From Stictocephala bisonia (lineage: Eukaryota; Arthropoda; Insecta; Hemiptera; Membracidae), in NCBI GenBank assembly GCA_035578905.1, contig JAQJVL010000001.1:3030001-3094000 (forward strand): a DNA stretch of 64,000 bases. The letters run 5' to 3'. Position 1 is the first letter of the stretch, and every line of letters starts with the position of its first letter. This document shows positions 24,709 to 36,017 of this stretch, piece after piece. The notes under the pieces are model-generated. The model had not been told where the DNA came from. It searched no databases and was given only the letters and a program-made list of their open reading frames with translations. The position numbers were made by a program, and so were the translations under genes.

Positions 24709-27700
24709 ACAACAGTCATATTATATTTATATATTTATTAATGTTATATTATAAATTGTTCTTGATAAATGATAGTGATTTATTTTAATGTTTGTTTTTA
24801 TAAACTACTGAGAAGGAAACTCCTAGTTTCTATCAATGTTATAAACGTAGAAAAGCGTAACTGTTATATTCAGGGTGTTCAAAAAGCATAGTAGTGGTGT
24901 TTCAACAATTGGAATCGCAATATCAATAGTAAACCGAAACATAATTTTTAAAGCAAATATAAAATCTTCACACCCTAGGGAGTGGCCTACAAATAGTTAG
25001 GTAGATTGGGTTGTGCACCAAATAAAAGATCTCACTTAAGGAGGACGGTGTCTCAGATCCAACCTCGAAGGTCTCTGTAGGAAATGATAGTGAAGCCTGT
25101 TAAAAACATTACTCAGTCTGTCTCTCTTCTTATGAGTTGCAGTAGAAAACTCTCACGATATACTGTGGAAGTAAAGAATAATTTTTATGAATGGTTATAA
25201 CGGCCTCACTTGATGCTAAACTGCAGCAGAGAGAACAATTTTTTTATCATTTATTATATATAAAAAAGTTGATTACATAAATAATATCTAAACACAAATC
25301 AATGGAGTGAGTCTTTAGTGTGTAAAGTTCATTTAATGTTGTCAATGGCCTACTTTCTTGGTACGTGATAAAAAATTTTTGGACCTTCACCCTTCACTAC
25401 CACTACTTTTTTAATCGCAATTACAGTTAGGTTAGGTGGCCACTAAAGTTGATCGATCACAAACTGGTAAATCCAATGATTGACTTACCACCGAATTCGC
25501 TCTCCGTGTGTAAGTAAGTTCTTGGAAAGCGATAAGATAAGGGAAGCGATATCGGAGTCCTAGTGGATAAGAAATACCACAGTGGACGCAACAATGATTG
25601 GGGAACAGTTTTTAGAGCAATAGAATATTTATCAAGTGGTGGTGAATTAACGGAAATAAAAATAATTAGTGATAGTGAATTAATGGGAAAGATCCAAAAT
25701 TGTATCAGCTTTCCGTCTAATTATTAAGTATTTGTGAAGCAATAGAATATAAGGATAATCAAATGTCAACAGATAAAGTATGGGTTCCATTATTTCTAAG
25801 ATGCTTCAGCTACGATTTCTCAAGATAACTTTCATGATACCAAGTGTTTGAAGCAATAATATACGGATAACCACAGCGAATTCCTATAAGTAATAAGCAC
25901 CTACAGTTACTCAAAATAACTTCATGGATTTTTAATATTTGGGGTAAAATTATACGTCGAGTATGTCTTCACATGGAGGTAAAAGTCCCTTAATGTCAAA
26001 GATACCTAGAGTTACTCAAGATAATTTCCTAGCTATTATATCTTTGAAGGGACGTTATTGGACAAGCAGGTTGTTATGATAGTCACGTAACTGTTAGACG
26101 GAAACGGTACGGAAGTCACAGTGGGTCAGTGACAGGGACCCTAGAAGGAAGTCGTGGTGCTAGCTGGCGTGAATAATCAATATTTTATAAAGCATACTGA
26201 AGACGTCTATGCGAATAAACTAAGGACGTGGGCATAGATGCTGAAACTTTGTTAATGAGTGCTTCACACGTGGATTGTCAAAGTATTAATTTGTTTTAGA
26301 TTCTAAGACCTGATTCAAGTGTAAAAGCTAATACTACATTTTTTTACGGAATTACCTCCTCATTGGCACTTCTAATAGCATATACTCGTCTACCTACCCT
26401 CCGCAGCATCCAATAGTGGAGGACTATACCTATTATTCTTACTATCCGACAACGGAATGAATGACCTTATTGAAGCGTGTATTATTTCATCCTCCACTCG
26501 AGTATGTTTTTAAGAAACAAAATTTTGCCAAAATTATTGTATTTTGGTTTTGGGGATATTCATAAGTCACTGGTGGCCATAAAATTTGAGTTTTCTAAAC
26601 CCTGAAAGTATATTGAAATTCAGGAGGAATATAATATAAATTTAGTAACTCGCCTGGTGTATTATATCAAAATGTAATATTAAATTTTCAAAACTTTAGT
26701 TTTTTAATAAGTTCACATTCATGAAATGGTCAAGTTTAAGGAAGTTGTAGGTGAAAATCAGATATGAGGTTCATTTCGCTTATGCAATATCGTGTTTTGT
26801 GAAATGTACTGTTGTAATTTCGGAGTTAGGTCGAAAAACCCCTTTTCATCTAAAAAGAGCCCTTAAAACTATTTTTTTCAATTTTCGGGTGGTCCAACCT
26901 TCAAGCCATAGTAAATAGTTAAACTTATATTCTGTCATGAAGTGTCTTAAGTTTTGTGTTAGTCAGTGTAGAGGGATTTGTTAAGTTACAGCATAGAGAA
27001 GAAATGCACAGTGGTCGCATCAATGAATGGGTGTTGAGTTATAGAATCGTAGTGTGTCGAGTATTTAGTTCTTCAACTCTCCTTGCGGATGGCGGGCCAG
27101 CACCGTAGTCAGTTCATCCCTCCCCCACCAAATTTTACATTAGTAGTTACTGCTACCGGAGCGTTCGCTACAGAGACTTTTGTTTCTTTTCTGTGCTTAG
27201 AGATTAGTCTAGCCTCATTATTATATAAATATTTGTTATGACCTGTTGAATAAGTTTAACTATGCATATCACTTCCAGCTAATTTGTCAAGAGGTTTATA
27301 ACGACAGTGCATTTCCTAAAATCATTAGTTTACAGTTACTTTATCATAGAAAGGCCTCACAATTAAATTTAAATTTTATTGAAATTTTTGTATTAAAAGT
27401 GTTAATTTTGAAATATAATATTAATGTTTTTGTTACCTTTAAATTATAGTTAATAATATAAAATATAAATCTTTTGAAAATAACACTGTACTTCCCTAAA
27501 TTTCTAATTAAGGGAATTCTTAGTTTCTAAGCAACGACTTCCTTACAGTTGTGAACATACGAATAGAAATGTTTAACTTAAAGAAATTGAAAGTCACGAC
27601 TAATTTCAGTAACATGTAATAAATTGAAGTTTAAATCTGTTTTTAAGTCAATAATATTTTGGTTGTTAATTTTAAATTTAAATTAACAAGCTTGATTCTT

Positions 27701-28528
27701 GATTAAACTGAACAACTTCACAAAGCAATTACTTTAACTGTGTCGAGAAAATCGCTACCCACTCCACCCAGTATTGAAAACATTTGACACAATAATGGGA
27801 AGAACTTCCGCTCCGCCTGCACCATGGTTCTCTCACACAACCAACCAACTGGCAGGATTTATGTTTTCATCGCCAGAAAATAACCCCGAGGCTACTAAAA
27901 AATGTAATTACATATAAAAATGATATAGATAGTTTTACTACTTAACTTGATTCCTTTTTTGCCAATTCCATACAGTGTAATGTCCTATTTTATTTCGTAT
28001 TGATAATATAACGTAAATTTTGTAAATATTTAGTTTGTGATCTGTTACTTTCTTAAAGATACAAAACTACCATAGATAAGCTACTCTTCAAAATGCTACG
28101 AGAATTACATTTAAGGATTCCAAAATCAATCACTAATAAGTGCGTAGCTATGATAAAATAATGACAAACTTAGTTCAAACACAGAACCCTTTAATTAATT
28201 AATTTTTATCCCCAACATAGCAAAACACTAGCTATAAAGAAGTGCCAGATATATATCTAATATACAAATTTTATTTCAATAATAATAAAACTACATGGAA
28301 AAGTCAATCAGAAATATTAAGTACAAACTTATTATATCTAGCAAATGAAAAACCAAGCAAAGCAATTATTTGAACCAAGAACTCTTTAGAATAATAGAAA
28401 ATATGCAGCTCCATTATTGGTTAAAAATGTTTAGATTGATAAACAAAATTAATAACACTCTTTCGACTCAATTAACTCAGTTACAAACACCATTAAATAC
28501 AGTGCAGAAAATACAATCTCTATCACTT
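24709..28528. other. No feature supported in 3.8 kb
   Basis: Mostly AT-rich. CAGGGTGTTCAAAAAGC at 24873 looks like a single mariner-type terminus without a partner. Between 25730 and 26040 a loose, degenerate recurrence of (G/T)TTACTCAA(A/G)ATAA hints at an old tandem duplication. 26990-27180 is less AT-rich but gives no protein. Confidence 0.4.
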
Positions 28529-28744
28529 CATCGATACATCACTAATCATCGATACATCACTAATCATCGATACATCACTAATCATCGATACATCACTAAT
28601 CATCGATACATCACTAATCATCGATACATCACTAATCATCGATACATCACTAATCATCGATACATCACTAATCATCGATACATCACTAATCATCGATACA
28701 TCACTAATCATCGATACATCACTAATCATCGATACATCACTAAT
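28529..28744. repeat. 18-bp tandem repeat, exactly 12 perfect copies
   Basis: CATCGATACATCACTAAT is repeated 12 times without a change. The 18-bp period keeps both strands open, giving apparent (HRYITN)n and (MISDVS)n frames. Perfect identity indicates very recent expansion. Confidence 0.98.
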
Positions 28745-29258
28745 CTAGTAGAACGACGCAAGAATTCTCAAAGCATGTTGTAAACTACGTGATAGAGCAA
28801 AATTGTTATCTTAAAGATCATGTTAAAAATGATTATGAAGTAACCTCACAAAATACTCACACACCTATAGGAATAAACGAGGGGAGCAGAAAGCCACTGT
28901 GGTTTTTACTTATACATTGAAAACGTTAAGTCCAAGGAAGAAGGTTATTTAATACAAGCAAATTAAATAATATGACCTTATGTACCTTTCTCATTCAGTG
29001 ATCCGAATTTTAGATGTCTACAGCTTATCCTGGAATCTGAACCACGTAATATGAGTGATTTATGTTAGCACTCAAACAGTTCTCTTCACGTATACATCCA
29101 AACCCTGACTACCAACTAACATGGACGTCTGACGTCTCTTGCAGTCCACGCTGATGGCAACAATTGAGTGGATGCGTGTTGGATGTGTCTTTTACATGCT
29201 TTAAATTATACATAATACCTATTCGATTTGAACAGTATTTAAAATAGTGTCAGGCATG
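28745..29258. other. No feature seen
   Basis: Unique sequence between two tandem arrays. Confidence 0.5.
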
Positions 29259-29790
29259 AAGTTTACACCAAGCTATGGTTGTAAAAGACAACTGTGAAGT
29301 CTACACCACTCAAGATATGGCTGTAAAAGACAACTGTGAAGTCTACACCATTCAAGCTATGGTTGTAAAAGACAACTGTGAAGTCTACACCATTCAAGCT
29401 TGGCTGTAAAAGACAACTGTGAAGTCTACACCATTCAAGCTTGGCTGTAAAAGACAACTGTGAAGTCTACACCATTCAAGCTTGGCTGTAAAAGACAACT
29501 GTGAAGTCTACACCATTCAAGCTTGGCTGTAAAAGACAACTGTGAAGTCTACACCATTCAAGATATGGCTGTAAAAGACAACTGTGAAGTCTACACCATT
29601 CAAGATATGGCTGTAAAAGACAACTGTGAAGTCTACACCATTCAAGATATGGCTGTAAAAGACAACTGTGAAGTCTACACCATTCAAGATATGGCTGTAA
29701 AAGACAACTGTGAAGTCTACACCACTCAAGATATGGCTGTAAAAGACAACTGTGAAGTCTACACCATTCAAATTATGGTTGTAAAAAGAC
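29259..29790. repeat. 42/41-bp tandem repeat, about 12 copies
   Basis: The unit is TGGCTGTAAAAGACAACTGT then GAAGTCTACACCATTCAAGA plus TA. Left-hand copies lack one base at the junction (AGCTTGG for AGATATGG), giving 41 bp; right-hand copies are 42 bp and remain in frame on the plus strand (29523-29770). The open frame is most likely incidental. Confidence 0.95.
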
Positions 29791-30687
29791 AACTAACGGG
29801 AATCGATTATTATTACAGGCATTGCATCACTGATCATGACTGTCGGTCACGTTTGCTTGCTATCTGGTGTTGACATCGCCTCAACTCTCATGGTCAAAGT
29901 CAGGAGACCTTGGAGAGGACACGACTACTTGTATGAACCATTGTACGAACCTTGAACACTGTTATAGCCACTCTTACTTCTCGTCTTCTTTATTTCAAGA
30001 ATACTGCTTCACTCGCCATTCTATTAAGTCATCCTTGAAGAGCACAGGATCCTTGGAGGTCAGCTGTTTATAGACAGCAAGTCACTGTAAATATCCCTAA
30101 CTATTTTAACTTTTATGCTTTTCTTTCACTCGTGAATGCTGACCATTTAAGTAATAGTATATTTTCTTCGTAACATTTCAGCATCCTCTATAATTTGTTG
30201 ATTGAACCAATATTTTTTTTGGTGGAAAGGTTTTTATATACAACATGCAGATAAGCTTTATTTATTTAATTTTTGGAATTGATCCTTTTTCATCCATTTT
30301 TTCCTTTTTCATTTGCCGATTTTAATTGTTTTCATAGAACAACAGGTGTCACTAATTACTGAACATATTTAACTTATCTTCCAAAGACAAATTGGAATTT
30401 AGAAACAACCACTCCTCTTTTATGAAATATGCATTTAAAAATATTTTATTATTTGGCCTAGTGCCAAATTTTTTAGATTTTTTTAGGCTTCTTTTACATT
30501 GTGCCACTAATGATTGCCTCTTGGCTATATAAGTCAGATAATTTTGTGTTAAAAACGGACACGGAAACATCAGGAATGTTGGATATGACACTATCAATTG
30601 TTGTTTGTTTCGAGGTCGTTACTCTTGGTGGCGAGGATATCGATAACTTATTGCCAAAGGACCTCATTAAATCAGCAAAAAGTTTTG
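29791..30687. other. No feature seen
   Basis: Unique sequence; short open frames lack recognisable domains. Confidence 0.5.
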
Positions 30688-32600
30688 GTTGGTGAGTTAC
30701 GAAGAGTCGTATACGTAAGAAGGGTGAGTGAGCTGTAATAAGTCATGCTCGTTGGGACTGTTGATGAGTTAATAGAAGTTGTATAAATAGTATGGGTGGA
30801 TGGGCTGTCAAGATTCTTGTTCTTTGTGACTGTTATTGGATGGTGAGTCACCAAGAGTTTTACACACAAGATGGGTTTATTGGGCTGCGAAGAGCTGTGT
30901 TCGTTAGGACTGTTGGTGGGTTACTAAAAGTCGTAATATGAGAAGGGTGGGTGAGCTGGAATGAGTCATGATCGTTGGGACTGTTGGTGGGTGGTGAGTT
31001 ACCAAGAGTTGTATACACAAGATGGGTTGGTTGGGCTGTCAAGAGCTGTATTCGAAGGGACTGTTGGTGGGTGGTGAGTCACCAAGAGTTGCATACACAT
31101 GATGGGTTGGTTGGGCTGTCAAGAGCTGTGTTCGTTGGGACTGTTGGTGGGTGGTGAGTCACCAAGAGTTGTATACACATGATGGATTGGTTGGGCTGTC
31201 AAGAGCTGTGTTCGTTGGGACTGTTGGTGGGTGGTGAGTCACCAAGAGTTGTATACACATGATGGGTTGGTTGGGCTGTCAAGAGCTGTGTTCGTTGGGA
31301 CTGTTGGTGGGTGGTGAGTCACCAAGAGTTGTACACACAAAATGGGTTGGTTGGCTACCAAGAGCTGTGTTCGTAGGGATTGTTGGTGGGTGGTGAGTCA
31401 CCAAGAGTTGTATACACATGATGGGTTGGTTGGGCTGTCAAGAGCTGTATTCGAATGGACTGTTGGTGGGTGGTGAGTCACCAAGAGTTGTATACACATG
31501 ATGGGTTGGTTGGGCTGTCAAGAGCTGTGTTCGTTAGGACTGTTGGTGGGTGGTGAGTCACCAAGAGTTGTATACACATGATGGGTTGGTTGGGCTGTCA
31601 AGAGCTGTGTTCGTTGGGACTGTTGGTGGGTGGTGAGTCACCAAGAGTTGTATACACATGATGGGTTGGTTGGGCTGTCAAGAGCTGTGTTCGTTGGGAC
31701 TGTTGGTGGGTGGTGAGTCACCAAGAGTTGTATACACATGATGGGTTGGTTGGGCTGTCAAGAGCTGTGTTCGTTGGGACTGTTGGTGGGTGGTGAGTCA
31801 CCAAGAGTTGTATACACATGATGGGTTGGTTGGGCTGTCAAGAGCTGTGTCCGTTGGGACTGTTGGTGGGTGGTGAGTCACCAAGGGTTGTATACACAAG
31901 ATGGGTTGGTTGGCTACCAAGAGCTGTGTTCGTAGGGACTGTTGGTGGGTGGTGAGTTACCAAGAGTTGTATACACAAGATGGGTTGGTTGGGCTGTCAA
32001 GAGCTGTATTCGAAGGGACTGTTGGTGGGTGGTGAGTTACCAAGAGTTGTATACACAAGATGGGTTGGTTGGGCTGTCAAGAGCTGTATTCGAAGGGACT
32101 GTTGGTGGGTGGTGAGTCACCAAGAGTTGTATACACATGATGGGTTGGTTGGGCTGTCAAGAGTTGTGTTCGTTGGGACTGTTGGTGGGTGGTGAGTTAC
32201 CAAGAGTTGTATACACAAGATGGGTTGGTTGGGCTGTCAAGAGCTGTGTTCGTTAGGACTGTTGGTGGGTTACTAAAAGTCGTAATATGAGAAGGGTGGG
32301 TGAGCTGGAATGAGTCATGATCGTTGGGACTGTTGGTGGGTGGTGAGTTACCAAGAGTTGTATACACAAGATGGGTTGGTTGGGCTGTCAAGAGCTGTGT
32401 TCGTTGGGACTGTTGGTGGGTGGTGAGTCACCAAAAGTTGTTTACACAAGATGGGTTGGTTGGCAACCAAGAGCTGTGTTCGTTGGGACTGTTGGTGGGT
32501 GGTGAGTCACCAAGAGTTGTTTACACAAGATGGGTTGTTTGGGCTGTCGAGAGCTGTGTTCAGTGGGACTGTTTGTGGGTTACTAAGAGTCGTATATGTA
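30688..32600. repeat. 80-bp tandem repeat, about 24 copies
   Basis: The period is 80 bp (for example TGTTGGTGGG at 31621 and 31701). The unit contains GGGTTGGTTGGGCTGTCAAG, AGCTGTGTTCGTTGGGACTG, TTGGTGGGTGGTGAGTCACC and AAGAGTTGTATACACATGAT. A variant block with GGTTACTAAAAGTCGTAATA occurs at both about 30920 and 32270, showing that a multi-unit segment was itself duplicated. The ends are more diverged than the core. Confidence 0.95.
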
Positions 32601-33589
32601 ATAACAACAAAGGTGGGTGGTTGATCAAGTGTCGTTAATAAACATAAATAAATTGTTTTGCAGTCAGATAAGTTTAATAGATACAAATTATTTGTTAGTA
32701 TTATTACGTATTGAATTACGTATTCAATTATAAATAAATAATTTGAAATGTTAACCTGTTGTGGTGACCACATGTTTATTAGTTATGGTTTCCATATAGA
32801 GAGAGCTGCCTTATATTGTAGTGTAGAAAGCCCAAGTATTGCAGTGGTGTTTAGAGAAGGGCCTCTCATATTTAAGAGACCCTCTCGGCAAGGCAGAATT
32901 AATTGTCAACTCTTGGAACCCTCTTCACCTTTCAGTCTCTTTAGTTAATTGTACTCACCAATTAATTTAATATTTTGTTTTTACTTTTAGTAAATACGTT
33001 CACAATATATAAGTAATTTCATGATATAAAGTTAATTAGTCTAAAACATTTTTAAAACCTTGATTGAACTGTAATATATCTTATGATAATCGTACAAGAC
33101 TAAAATTTATTTTATTTAAAATACTTATTTTTATTATTTACAACTATTATATTATTATATAGTTTATTATCTATTTTATTATAAATTCTTGAATATTGCT
33201 TTATAATGTTTTTTTTCACAAACAATACAAAATATATAAAACAATAAATGGCTAAACATGTCTAATAAAGTTCTATCTAAAAACGCTTTGTTTTCAATAT
33301 ATTTAATGTTTTTTTAATTATTTATAGACACAGTTCGACCGACTCATTGAAGATTTGTATGGTTTTTAGTTTTTCAATGCATATTTTTAATAAAAGAATC
33401 AATAAAATCCAATTATCAGTTGCAAAATTGTGACTGCTTATGAGTTTTTTTTAATAAACGAATTTCGTATGGCCTTTAGTGCGGACGATGTCTGTAAGAC
33501 AGGTTCCCCTCCCCTGCCCCGACGGGCTTATTTTATACTGGTAAATATTTATTTGTAATCAAATGCATTACATTTATGACAGTCCAACT

Positions 33590-33590
<1 letters not shown>
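32601..33590. other. No feature seen
   Basis: AT-rich, with a balanced patch at 33465-33530 that has no recognisable identity. Confidence 0.5.

Positions 33591-33645
<55 letters not shown>
33591..33645. repeat. Poly-T tract (about 54 nt)
   Basis: An uninterrupted run of T. Read on the minus strand it is a poly-A tail, such as a retroposed copy would leave, but the sequence on its minus-strand 5' side is the palindrome at 33690-34410, which I do not recognise as a gene. Confidence 0.95.
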
Positions 33646-33646
<1 letters not shown>

Positions 33647-33689
33647 ACACGCGAATACACTCACACTTGCACTATCTCACACACAGAAG

Positions 33690-34410
33690 AATCGAACGTC
33701 TTGCATTTGTCAAAGGGATTTCAGAAAGAGAGAAAATCCCTGCTTAAGTGAATAAAAAATTCAGCTAGATTCATTTCAAATAAAGCACAACTTAGAAGCA
33801 CCAGGAATCCCGAGCCGTATTACTGGTAGTTCGTATAATTATTGTTAATAATCTAATATTTATTCCTCAGGTTATTGCAGTTTTCCCCTCGACACTAAAA
33901 GCATTGCTGCCAACTTATTGAAAAATCCAGAGTAAATTTGTTTTAAAGTATTATAATGGCTTCTAAAGCGATTATTACTTTGGTTTGCTGATGAGTTGTT
34001 TTATTGTTAGAGCCATTACGGATTGTTTATTGTTGTAAAGTATAATATATATGTTGTTATTTTTTGTGTCACTGCAATCCATAATTGCTCTAACAATAAA
34101 AAAACTCATCAGCAAACCAAAGTAATAATCGCTTTAGAAGCCATTATAATACTTTAAAACAAATTTACTCTGGATTTTTCAATAAGTTGGCAGCAATGCT
34201 TTTAGTGTCGAGGGGAAAACTGCAATAACCTGAAGAATAAATATTAGATTATTAACAATAATTATACGAACTACCAGTAATACGGCTCGGGATTCCTGGT
34301 GCTTCTAAATTGTGCTTTATTTGAAATGAATATAGTTGAATTTTTTATTCACTTAAGCAGGGATTTTCTCTCTTTCTGAAATCCCTTTGACAAATTCAAG
34401 ACGTTCGATT
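33690..34410. repeat. Large palindrome, 336-bp arms, 49-bp spacer
   Basis: Left arm 33690-34025 and right arm 34075-34410 mirror each other with few mismatches (for example CGAACGTCTTG at 33693 against CAAGACGTTCG ending at 34407). The spacer is AT-rich. No coding capacity and no target duplication were seen. It starts about 45 bases after the poly-T tract. Confidence 0.9.
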
Positions 34411-34726
34411 TATATGCGTGTGTTGTTTATTATTTGTTGTATTATATATCCGTTATTTATTTTTCACATAAATGAATGATAAGCTTAATTTTCATCCAGT
34501 ACAACTGCTTACAGAACTTAATTATTGTGTCAACTTTATTATATGTGTTTAAACTTATTTTGCAATGTGATATATATACGAGTTATCTATGTTATCAATA
34601 TTTGTTTCCATCAATCGACTTATTTATTTAGTTATTTTTATAGTATATAAATGTTTAACGGTTAATTAATTTACAACAATAATTAAAAATACGCTATTCT
34701 TTCTTTATTTACTGTAGGTGTATATA

Positions 34727-34772
34727 GGGTGGGCGGGTGGGTCAATGTGTTTTTATAGGTGGGCGGGTGGGT
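34727..34772. repeat. 36-bp G-run minisatellite fragment (locus 2)
   Basis: Two G-blocks, GGGTGGGCGGGTGGGTCAAT at 34727 and GGTGGGCGGGTGGGT at 34758, are separated by a diverged segment. The first has four intact G-triplets with single-base loops. It ends 30 bp before the LTR element. Confidence 0.8.
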
Positions 34773-35647
34773 CCTTCACTTGTGATAGTTTGTAGTCACT
34801 GTGTAGAATTATCTTGTTTTATCTTGTAACAATTAAGTAAATTTTCAACAACTTATATTAGTAATTAAATCTGCAACAACAAAGCCTCACGTTGTTGCGC
34901 CATTCTGTAACGTTCACCTCGTTGTGATGTTACATTAATTATATTTCCATAATTTGTTTTAATTTAAATATTTATTTAATTGATTTTCTTTAATTTTAAA
35001 TGCACGTTCTTACTCTCAGGGTCGTTTAAATAGGTAAGTCGGTGGAACTAAGTAGTACATTAAAACAAAAGTTACATTACAAAATTGCTTTTATTACATT
35101 TTTAAAAATAAAAAATAATATTTTACTCAAATTTCTCCAAGATTGACAATAACAAATGAAAAATTCTACTTTATAACATTTATTGGAATTTTTATTAATC
35201 TAAATTTTACTATATTAATTATACATAAACTTATCTGGACACAATGACGTTCTGGGAGATAACTTTTGTATCGCGTATACCCGTTACATTGTACGATTGT
35301 TTAGTTATAACATAATTTAACAACTTTAAACTTTATTATGCCCACGCGGTCTATAAGGGCCGAACCCGTGAATATGTTTGCGGTTTGCTGATCAGAGATG
35401 GACTGGGGTGAGAGGCGTCTCTCCTTCAAGGGACTCAACTTTTTACCCCTCCTTTTCCTTCCGGCATTATTCCCATCTGGGTTAAAGACTATCGGTCCTT
35501 CCGGTTCTGCCACGAGGTAGCAAACCCATATAGTATACTGTTACAATTATTTGATTTCTGTCTGTACAGTGCTGTCCCCTATGGGCATTTCTCTAACTTA
35601 TTCCCCGTCCTGATTGGTTCGTTTCAGAACTCGTCATCCGTGCAATT

Positions 35648-35905
35648 CTACTGCGCATCACACTTGTGACATGTTGGTGTCCAATGGAAAATACCCAACT
35701 GACAAGTCGCTGCTTGTCTCACGCTCCTACGTCGTAACTGTTTAGTCTCAGATATTCTCATGTGTTTTGATAATTCTTGGAATTCGACCCACCCATCCTG
35801 TGTCGAACAAAGGGTTTGTTTACTGTGATTTATTGCTGGAGCCTCGTCTGTCCCACGGTTATTTTCCACACGACAATTCTCTAATATGATTTGAAACTTC
35901 TCCAT
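35648..35905 (-). CDS. Open frame inside the LTR, function unknown
   Basis: 85 codons beginning MEKFQIILENCRVENN, about 30 nt downstream of a minus-strand TATA box. The ATG therefore lies close to where transcription could start. The same frame in the other LTR (43710-43904) stops after 64 codons because of the 8-bp difference. I recognise no domain. It may be incidental, but an LTR-borne frame is unusual. Confidence 0.3.
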   Translation of the reverse strand: MEKFQIILENCRVENNRGTDEAPAINHSKQTLCSTQDGWVEFQELSKHMRISETKQLRRRSVRQAATCQLGIFHWTPTCHKCDAQ

Positions 35906-35930
35906 TTATTTTAATTAAATATATTTCTTT

Positions 35931-35945
35931 TCTTTTATATAGTAA
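35931..35945 (-). promoter_or_regulatory. TATA box in LTR
   Basis: Minus-strand ACTATATAAAAGAAAAG, about 60 nt into the LTR. The same box is present in the other LTR at about 43930-43944. Confidence 0.5.
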
Positions 35946-36000
35946 TTTATTATTTATTTAAATTAATTAATTTGCCTATCAATTTGGTGGACCTGTTACA

Positions 36001-36017
36001 GTACCCCCCGATTTTTT
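36001..36017 (-). other. Polypurine tract next to 3' LTR
   Basis: The minus strand reads AAAAAATCGGGGGGTAC directly before the LTR start TGTAAC. A run of A then G ending a few bases before the LTR is the standard plus-strand primer for LTR elements. Confidence 0.75.

Larger units (their letters stand above)
34802..36000 (-). repeat. 3' LTR (element read on minus strand)
   Basis: 1199 bp. By eye it differs from the other LTR by an 8-bp gap near 35728 and one substitution (GTTGGTGTCC for GTTGGGGTCC near 35675). On the minus strand a TATATAAAAG box lies at about 35935-35944 and a CCAAT box near 35611-35625. Confidence 0.92.

Noticed and set aside
25730..26040. Roughly 105-bp degenerate tandem repeat
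   Set aside because: Similarity between units is weak and irregular; not enough to define a unit.
28529..28744. CRISPR-like array
   Set aside because: Units are contiguous with no spacers, and the context is eukaryotic; it is a plain minisatellite.
29523..29873. Repeat protein with MAVKDNCEVYTIQD units
   Set aside because: The left half of the array uses 41-bp units that break the frame, so a repeat protein is not being maintained.
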